From F23-B02 sp963613665 (GTDB lineage Bacteria > Bacillota > Clostridia > Oscillospirales > Oscillospiraceae): a stretch of 64,000 nt of DNA. Below the pieces are notes generated by a model. The model had not been told where the DNA came from, ran no database searches, and was given only the letters and a program-made list of their open reading frames with translations. The stretch is taken from positions 3,795 through 67,794 of the forward strand of contig CAVEAL010000014.1 in assembly GCA_963613665.1 (NCBI GenBank). Reading direction: 5' to 3'. Shown in pieces: positions 58,638 to 64,000 of the stretch. Numbering within the stretch: position 1 is the stretch's first letter; each line of letters begins with the position of its first letter. The translations under genes and the position numbers were made by a program.

Positions 58638-59978
58638 TTAATTGTCCCCCGTACGGTTTGTTTTATTTATTGTCACCCGAAGGATCCTGTCCCCGGGTCG
58701 TGCAATACATCTTTCTGCGGCACCGAAGCCGTAAACGGCTATGACGCCCTTTTCGTCGCGCAGCACCGGCCTTGCGTCCCGCTCGCCGCGGCTGAGCTTT
58801 GCCTCGGAGAAAAGATCCTTGAGGCTTTTCGTGCAGCCTCTGCCGGCAAGGCGTATCCTGTCGCCCGGTCTCCGTGACGTAAGGGATATGCTACCACAAA
58901 TGCTGTCGTAATTAAAGTATAAAATATTAAATGATAAGAAAATTTCGCTGTATGGGTCGAGTATCTCGCTTTTTACCGTAAATTTGCCGTCCATGACGGG
59001 CTGAACTGTGCCGACATTGAGCCGGACGGGCTCAAAATCGTTCCGCTTCTCTTCACCGAAGCGCAGCACACCCCCGTCGCAGGCAACGCGCATACCGTTT
59101 ATGTCGGCGCATTTATATTCGCTCGACTGCGCTATGGCGTACACCGCCCGCGCGTGGGCAAAGCTCAGCGATCTGCCGCATATGAGACGCAGGACGCGCA
59201 TCGCAACGGGCTTGGGAAGCGAAAGCAGCTCCTTTGCCGGAAACGTGCCTGAGCTGTAGTGCCTGTCATATGCGCTTCTTGCCATGGCGTCAAGGCAGTC
59301 CTCATCCTCCCGCAGGAGCCCGGTCGTGCGGGAGCAGGCGGCAAAAAACGCGGGATTTATGCTCTCGAGCACCGGCGTTACATGATGGCGCAGGATATTG
59401 CGCGTATAATCGTCGCTGAAATTGGTCATATCGCTCACATGCTCTATGCCGTTGGCGGCGTTATATTCCTCGATCTCACGCCGCGTCGAATTGAGCAGCG
59501 GGCGAACGATGCTGCCTCGCCTCGGCGGTATGCCGCACAGGCCCTTCAGTCCGCCGCCGCGCGTTAAATTAAGCAGCAGCGTTTCGGCATTATCGTTTGC
59601 GTTGTGCGCCGTGGCGATGACATTGCAGCCGAGCCGCTTTGCGGCGCCGTCGAGAAACTCATATCTGAGCTTCCGCGCCGCCTCTTCCTCGCTCATGCCG
59701 CCGCTTTGCGAAAGTGCGCGCACATCGCCGCTGCCGGTAAGGCACTCTATGCCGTGCGCTGCGCAGAACTCCGCGACGAAGCGGCAGTCGGAGGCCGATT
59801 CCTCGCCGCGCAGCATATGGTCAAAGCTCGCCGCGCATACGGTGATGCCGAGTTTTCCGGCATTCTCCGACAGATAATGCAGCAGGCACATCGAATCCGC
59901 GCCGCCCGATACCGCGCACAGGACACGGTCACCCGGCGCTATCAGCGCGTTTTCCTTAATAAAATCAATAATCGTCAT
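58638..59978 (-). CDS. tilS: tRNA(Ile)-lysidine synthetase
   Basis: A 446-residue PP-loop ATPase that turns C34 of tRNA-Ile(CAU) into lysidine so it reads AUA. Seen: the PP-loop AVSGGADSMCLLHYL (22-36), FDHMLRGEESASDCRFVAEF, ATAHNANDNAETLLLNLTRG, and the C-terminal TilS_C domain (about 355-440, SLTSRRPGDRIRLAGRGCTK). It starts 14 nt inside the dnaB end and is followed by hpt after 3 nt. Confidence 0.94.
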   Translation of the reverse strand: MTIIDFIKENALIAPGDRVLCAVSGGADSMCLLHYLSENAGKLGITVCAASFDHMLRGEESASDCRFVAEFCAAHGIECLTGSGDVRALSQSGGMSEEEAARKLRYEFLDGAAKRLGCNVIATAHNANDNAETLLLNLTRGGGLKGLCGIPPRRGSIVRPLLNSTRREIEEYNAANGIEHVSDMTNFSDDYTRNILRHHVTPVLESINPAFFAACSRTTGLLREDEDCLDAMARSAYDRHYSSGTFPAKELLSLPKPVAMRVLRLICGRSLSFAHARAVYAIAQSSEYKCADINGMRVACDGGVLRFGEEKRNDFEPVRLNVGTVQPVMDGKFTVKSEILDPYSEIFLSFNILYFNYDSICGSISLTSRRPGDRIRLAGRGCTKSLKDLFSEAKLSRGERDARPVLRDEKGVIAVYGFGAAERCIARPGDRILRVTINKTNRTGDN

Positions 59979-61308
59979 CGGTTTTTGCCGAGCGGTTGCC
60001 GAAGCTCGTAAACTCGGGCAGCCATTGCAGATACACGGTACCCGTCTGACCCTTGCGGTTTTTGAGAACTATGGCCTCCGCCAGATACGGGTCGGAGCTT
60101 TCCTGATCGTAATAGCCCTCGCGGTGCAGGCCGATGACAACGTCGGCATCCTGCTCGATCGCGCCGGAATCGCGCAGGTCGTTGAGCATGGGGCGCTTAT
60201 CGCTCCTGCCGACGGCTGCACGGTTGAGCTGACTGAGGCATATGACCGGAACGTTTAGCTCCTTTGCCATGATCTTGAGCATACGGCTTATGTCGCTGAC
60301 CGCCTGCTGGCGGTTTTCGTTATAGCTGCTCTTGCCGCCGGCCGACTGCATGAGCTGAAGGTAGTCGATGACGACAAGGCCTAGGTTTGAAAGTCTGCGG
60401 CACTGGGCGTTCATGTCGGCGACGGTGAGCATGGAATTATCGTCTATGCGCATATCGGTTGCGCTTACCATCTGTGCCGCCGAAGCAAGGCGCCGCCACT
60501 CGTCGGGGCTCAGCTGCCCCGTGAGCATATTCTGCGACGGGACCGAGGCCTCGCGTGCAAGAAGGCGGCTTACAAGCTGCTCTCGGCTCATCTCAAGCGA
60601 GAATACCGCGACGGTCTTGTCCGAATTTTTCGCAACGTCCATCGCTATGTTGAGCGCGATGCTCGTTTTGCCCATCGCCGGTCGTGCGGCTATGAGTATG
60701 AGCTCGCCCTTATTAAGGCCGAGGATGAATTTATCGAGGTCCTTCAGTCCGGTGGACAGGCCCGGTATGGTCTTGCCGCTGGACGCTGCCTCGGATATAT
60801 TCTCATACACGGTCTGCACAACGGTCGATATCGGCAGAAGCCCGCCGATATTGCGTCCCTGACGCAGGGCATAGATCTTGCTTTCCGCCGCTTCAAGGAT
60901 ATTCTCCGCCTCGCCCGAGCCCTCGTAGACGAGATTGTTTATCTCGTCGGCCGCCGACGCAAGGTTTCGCAGCAGCGCCCTGTCGCGCACAATGGCGGCA
61001 TACTCGAGCACGTTTGCCGCAGTCGGCGTTATGCGCATGAGTTCGGCTATATAGGCGGGGCTCGCATCGGAATACACGCCGCGCACCTTCATCTGGTCGA
61101 GCACCGTGACGGGGTCTATCGTCTGCCCGTAGGAGAACATGGCATAGACGGTCTCAAATATATCCCTGTTCTGCTTGATATAGAACTCCGCACCGCGCAG
61201 ACGCTCGATAACGTCGGGGATGCAGCGCGTGTCTATCAGCATTGAGCCTATGACCGCCTGCTCGGCCGCCGCCGAATGCGGCGCCTGCCTGCCCAATAAT
61301 TCTTCCAT
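59965..61308 (-). CDS. dnaB: Replicative DNA helicase DnaB
   Basis: A 447-residue hexameric helicase. Seen: N-terminal helical domain (1-150, HSAAAEQAVIGSMLIDTRCI), Walker A LILIAARPAMGKTSIALNIA near 210, Walker B LVVIDYLQLMQ, DLRDSGAIEQDADVVIGLHR and ADAIVLKNRKGQTG-like EAIVLKNRKGQTGTVYLQW. Third gene of gdpP-rplI-dnaB. Overlaps tilS by 14 bases, so the two operons are joined. Confidence 0.96.
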   Translation of the reverse strand: MEELLGRQAPHSAAAEQAVIGSMLIDTRCIPDVIERLRGAEFYIKQNRDIFETVYAMFSYGQTIDPVTVLDQMKVRGVYSDASPAYIAELMRITPTAANVLEYAAIVRDRALLRNLASAADEINNLVYEGSGEAENILEAAESKIYALRQGRNIGGLLPISTVVQTVYENISEAASSGKTIPGLSTGLKDLDKFILGLNKGELILIAARPAMGKTSIALNIAMDVAKNSDKTVAVFSLEMSREQLVSRLLAREASVPSQNMLTGQLSPDEWRRLASAAQMVSATDMRIDDNSMLTVADMNAQCRRLSNLGLVVIDYLQLMQSAGGKSSYNENRQQAVSDISRMLKIMAKELNVPVICLSQLNRAAVGRSDKRPMLNDLRDSGAIEQDADVVIGLHREGYYDQESSDPYLAEAIVLKNRKGQTGTVYLQWLPEFTSFGNRSAKTDDDY

Positions 61309-61339
61309 ACTCTAACTCCTGCTGCCGTTTACTTGTTTC

Positions 61340-61786
61340 TTATGCTTCGATGACGAGCACGTTTATAGTGCCGGATATCTCATAGCCGAGCTTTGCCTTG
61401 ACCTGGAACGAGCCGAAGGTCTTGATGGGCTCGGGCTGAACGATCTTGTTCTTTTCGATCTCGATGCCGTGCTGCTCGCGCAGTGCGTCGCTTATCTCCT
61501 GCGAGGTAACGGAGCCGAAGAGCTTGCCCTTATCGCCGGCCTTTGCGCGCACCGTGACGGTGATCTCGCCGAGCTTTCTGGCGTTTGCCTCTGCCTCGGC
61601 CTTCTCGCGCGCTATCTGGGCCGCTTTCGCCTTTTCCTTGAGCTTGAGCGCGTTTATATTGTCGGCCGTAGCTTCGCTTGCGAGCTTTCTCGGCAGAAGA
61701 TAGTTGCGTGCGTAGCCGTCGGAAACCTCCTTGAGCTCGCCCTTTTTGCCCTGGCCTCTTACATCAGCGTTGAATATGACTTTCAT
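61340..61786 (-). CDS. rplI: 50S ribosomal protein L9
   Basis: A 148-residue protein. Seen: N-terminal MKVIFNADVRGQGKKGELKE, then VSDGYARNYLLPRKLA, a long connecting helix (40-80), and the C-terminal domain VRAKAGDKGKLFGSVTSQEI. Standard length for L9. Between gdpP and dnaB. Confidence 0.97.
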   Translation of the reverse strand: MKVIFNADVRGQGKKGELKEVSDGYARNYLLPRKLASEATADNINALKLKEKAKAAQIAREKAEAEANARKLGEITVTVRAKAGDKGKLFGSVTSQEISDALREQHGIEIEKNKIVQPEPIKTFGSFQVKAKLGYEISGTINVLVIEA

Positions 61787-61810
61787 AATTTATTCCTTTC
61801 CCGTGAAATA

Positions 61811-63799
61811 TCACGAATCAATATACTCATCAATGGCGGCATACAGTTTTTTCTCCGCCTGACTGAGCGTCAGCCCGTTTATCTGCGCCGCGGCAGCCGC
61901 ACGGTTTCCTCCGCCGCCGAGCTTTTCCATTATAAGCTGCACGTTCACGTCGCCGATCGAGCGCGCCGAGACGAAAACACCGCCGTCCTCGGTCGGATAC
62001 ATTACCATGGAAGCGTCAACTCCCGCGACGTTCAGCAGTTCGTCGGCCGCCTGCGCCGCAACTATCCTGTTCTGCGGCGTTTCCGGCACGGCAATCGCCA
62101 TTACGCTGCGGTAAAGCTGTGCGCGCTGGAGGATCTTATATTTTGCGACCGTCTGCTCCATGCCGTTCTGCATGAGCTTTTTGACGGCCACGGTATCCGC
62201 TCCGGCGCGGCGAAGATACGCCGCCGCGTCAAAGGTGCGGTCGCCCGTGCGTATGGTGAAGCTTTTCGTATCGAGGACGATGCCTGCAAGTATCGCCTCT
62301 GCCTCGCAGCGCAGAAGCTTCGGCTCGTCGCTGCACATCTCGACTATCTCGGTCATGAGCTCGCACACCGATGATGCGTAGGGCTCTATGAAGCTGAGGT
62401 CGGCTCTGTCTATGTAGGTGGCGGCGCGGCGGTGATGGTCGATGACCGCAACGTGGTTGCACGACTGCAAAAGCCGCAGATCCTCAACCTGCTCGGGACG
62501 GTTCGTATCGACGACGACGAGAAGTGTCTTGCCGTCGGCTATCATGATGGCCTCCTGCGCGCTTATAAAGGCCTCCTTGTATTCCGGGCTTTCGCGCAGC
62601 AGCTTTATAAGCGGCTTGGCCGAGCTCTTCTCCGTATCGGCGACTATCAGTGCGCTCTTGCCGTTTTTCCGTGCAAGGCTGCATACGCCGACGGCGCCGC
62701 CGATGCTGTCCATATCGCTGAACTTATGTCCCATTACAAGGACGCGCGAGGCATCCTTTATAAGCGACTCGAGTGCATTTGCCATGACGCGTGAGCGCAC
62801 CTTGTTGCTCGACTCGACCTCGCCGGCCTTGCCGCCGATGAAGTCAAAGCTGAATTTATTCTTTATGACCGCCTGGTCGCCGCCGCGCGAGAGCGCCATC
62901 TCAACGGCAAGCGAGGCAAATTGCAGCGCCTCGCTGACGCTTTCGGCATTTCGGCCGATGCCTATCGACAGCGTCGCGTGGATGCCGCTGGGGCTGACTA
63001 CCTGATGTACTTCATTTAATATATCGCACTTTTTTTCAAGGATACCTTGCATATAGCGGTCCTCGAACAGGAACAGGTATCTGTCGCGGTCATATCTTAT
63101 GATGATGCCGTTTGTATTCGCGGCCCACTGGTCGAGCTTATCGCCGACCGCGTCGCGCAGATCGTTTCTGACACGCTCGGGCTGATTTTTCATGAGCTCG
63201 TCGTAATTGTCTATCGTCAGTATCGCGGCGACGGGCTTTGACCTTTCGTACTCATCGCGGATATTTTCGTACTCGGTAACGTCGATCCAGTAGGCAATGG
63301 CCATGAAGTGCTGATCGTTTTCACCGCCGGAGCGGACGATATTGCCGCATATCTGATATTTTCTCTCCCGGAGCTCGAAAAGGTCGGGGCTTTTCGTCTT
63401 GCCCTCCATCAGCCACTTGCCGGAAAACTCGGGTATGAGCTCGGCAAGGCTTATATCCGTGCGTGTGCCTGAAAGGCCGCTTATGGAGAAGAACATCTCG
63501 TTGCCCCAGATGATGCGCGAGTCGTCAAGCCTGAAAACAACGATCGGCAGCGGAAAATTGAGCAGCGTATTGTTCTTGGCCGTTTCCGCATCGTAGGTGA
63601 CCGACTCGATATACGCAAGCAGCGCCTTGCGGCGGCGTGAGCGCGTGATCACCGAATAGATGATCAGCGCAAGTATCACAACGCCCTCGGCAGCGGCAAG
63701 GTAGAAATTTTTTGTGACGAGCGTCGCTACCGCGAACACGATCAAAAAAAACACGAACGGTCTTGTATTCGGTTCAAACAGTCTCTGAGAATTTTTCAT
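61811..63799 (-). CDS. gdpP: Cyclic-di-AMP phosphodiesterase GdpP
   Basis: A 662-residue membrane protein that breaks down c-di-AMP, setting osmolyte and wall balance. Seen: two N-terminal transmembrane segments (about 12-50), a degenerate PAS domain (60-165, FPLPIVVFRLDDSRIIWGNE), a GGDEF-like domain with changed active site (170-310), then the DHH part (VLVMGHKFSDMDSIGGAVGV, LLVVVDTNRPEQ, AVIDHHRRAATYIDRAD with D454-H455-H456) and DHHA1 (GGGGNRAAAAAQINGLT). Order gdpP-rplI-dnaB is typical. First gene behind its own promoter. Confidence 0.95.
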   Translation of the reverse strand: MKNSQRLFEPNTRPFVFFLIVFAVATLVTKNFYLAAAEGVVILALIIYSVITRSRRRKALLAYIESVTYDAETAKNNTLLNFPLPIVVFRLDDSRIIWGNEMFFSISGLSGTRTDISLAELIPEFSGKWLMEGKTKSPDLFELRERKYQICGNIVRSGGENDQHFMAIAYWIDVTEYENIRDEYERSKPVAAILTIDNYDELMKNQPERVRNDLRDAVGDKLDQWAANTNGIIIRYDRDRYLFLFEDRYMQGILEKKCDILNEVHQVVSPSGIHATLSIGIGRNAESVSEALQFASLAVEMALSRGGDQAVIKNKFSFDFIGGKAGEVESSNKVRSRVMANALESLIKDASRVLVMGHKFSDMDSIGGAVGVCSLARKNGKSALIVADTEKSSAKPLIKLLRESPEYKEAFISAQEAIMIADGKTLLVVVDTNRPEQVEDLRLLQSCNHVAVIDHHRRAATYIDRADLSFIEPYASSVCELMTEIVEMCSDEPKLLRCEAEAILAGIVLDTKSFTIRTGDRTFDAAAYLRRAGADTVAVKKLMQNGMEQTVAKYKILQRAQLYRSVMAIAVPETPQNRIVAAQAADELLNVAGVDASMVMYPTEDGGVFVSARSIGDVNVQLIMEKLGGGGNRAAAAAQINGLTLSQAEKKLYAAIDEYIDS

Positions 63800-63834
63800 T
63801 TTCGACTTCCTATAGCAATACTTATAGATATTAA

Positions 63835-63863
63835 ATTATAACAAAGTATCCGCCCGATTACAA
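63835..63863 (-). promoter_or_regulatory. gdpP operon promoter
   Basis: Read leftward: TTGTAA (63863-63858), 17-bp spacer, TATAAT (63840-63835); transcript start near 63828, about 29 nt before the start codon. Confidence 0.65.
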
Positions 63864-63897
63864 CTGTAAAATTTTCTGCCGCAGATAAGCGCAGCAA

Positions 63898-63924
63898 AAA
63901 TGCCCGGAACGAGTCCGGGCATTT
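63898..63924. terminator. Hairpin terminator 1 near right edge
   Basis: An 11-bp stem AAATGCCCGGA with its complement around ACGAG, A- and T-flanked. Its gene lies beyond the window. Confidence 0.6.
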
Positions 63925-63930
63925 CAGCTT

Positions 63931-63962
63931 GTCAAAAAAGTCCCTTGCGGGACTTTTTTGAC
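63931..63962. terminator. Hairpin terminator 2 near right edge
   Basis: A perfect 14-bp stem GTCAAAAAAGTCCC with its complement (loop TTGC), seven bases past terminator 1. Such a pair may form alternative structures; the gene served is outside the window. No gene is seen from 63800 to 64000. Confidence 0.5.
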
Positions 63963-64000
63963 TGCACTTTTCCGCCGAGCATTTTGAAAGTATTCAAAAT

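Overview
The window reads as chromosomal DNA of a fairly GC-rich anaerobic Clostridia member, most likely Oscillospirales/Oscillospiraceae. Evidence: Firmicutes-type gene orders (gdpP-rplI-dnaB, tilS-hpt-ftsH, rqcH beside mrnC, a TepA-like gene near ftsK, smpB beside ssrA), strong AGGAGG-type ribosome binding sites, sigma-A-like promoters, S-layer homology (SLH) proteins, and CoA/ETF-based anaerobic metabolism. Species cannot be fixed from sequence alone.

Region 1 (1-12.5 kb, minus strand) is one long operon for an unidentified carboxylate handled as a CoA thioester: an OYE/2,4-dienoyl-CoA reductase-like flavoenzyme, two family III (CaiB/BaiF) CoA-transferases, an acyl-CoA dehydrogenase, an SLC13-type permease, an AMP-forming CoA ligase, a crotonase, EtfBA, a MaoC hydratase and the start of a family I 3-oxoacid CoA-transferase that runs off the left edge. 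A divergent LysR gene (12.8 kb) faces it across a palindrome-rich promoter region. The set allows uptake, activation, oxidation or reduction, hydration and CoA recycling.

Region 2 (13.9-17.5 kb) has secG, then a 1.6-kb graveyard of gene remnants (DUF3048 tail, two serine-recombinase tails, an Eco57I-like methylase piece), then tmRNA (ssrA), a cyclophilin and smpB. Region 3 (17.5-24.6 kb) holds a HAD phosphatase, a GH2 glycosidase, a small SLH protein and a MocR-PhzF-LysE unit with an unusually clean palindromic operator.

Region 4 (24.6-37.1 kb) is housekeeping on the minus strand: rqcH, mrnC, ftsK, uppP, tepA-like, an M18 aminopeptidase, a TsaC-CoaE fusion and prfA, followed by an NSS symporter divergent from a LysR regulator.

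Region 5 (37.2-50.8 kb, minus strand) is an envelope and zinc-ribbon cluster: two small zinc-ribbon proteins, a receiver-like protein, a 1507-residue secreted cysteine-rich SLH protein, an SPFH protein with zinc ribbons (YdjI-like), a DUF4428-type protein, lipoproteins, a zinc-ribbon membrane protein (YdjG-like) and a TPM-domain protein (YdjH-like). It resembles the Bacillus ydjGHI module associated with PspA, but no PspA is visible. Divergent from it are a solute-binding lipoprotein and a membrane-anchored LuxR-type regulator with no permease genes, which looks like a sensory pair.

Region 6 (54-64 kb) has tRNA-Arg(CCG), a flavin split-barrel protein divergent from a Nudix hydrolase, a DUF2971 remnant, a small XRE regulator, ftsH-hpt-tilS and dnaB-rplI-gdpP.
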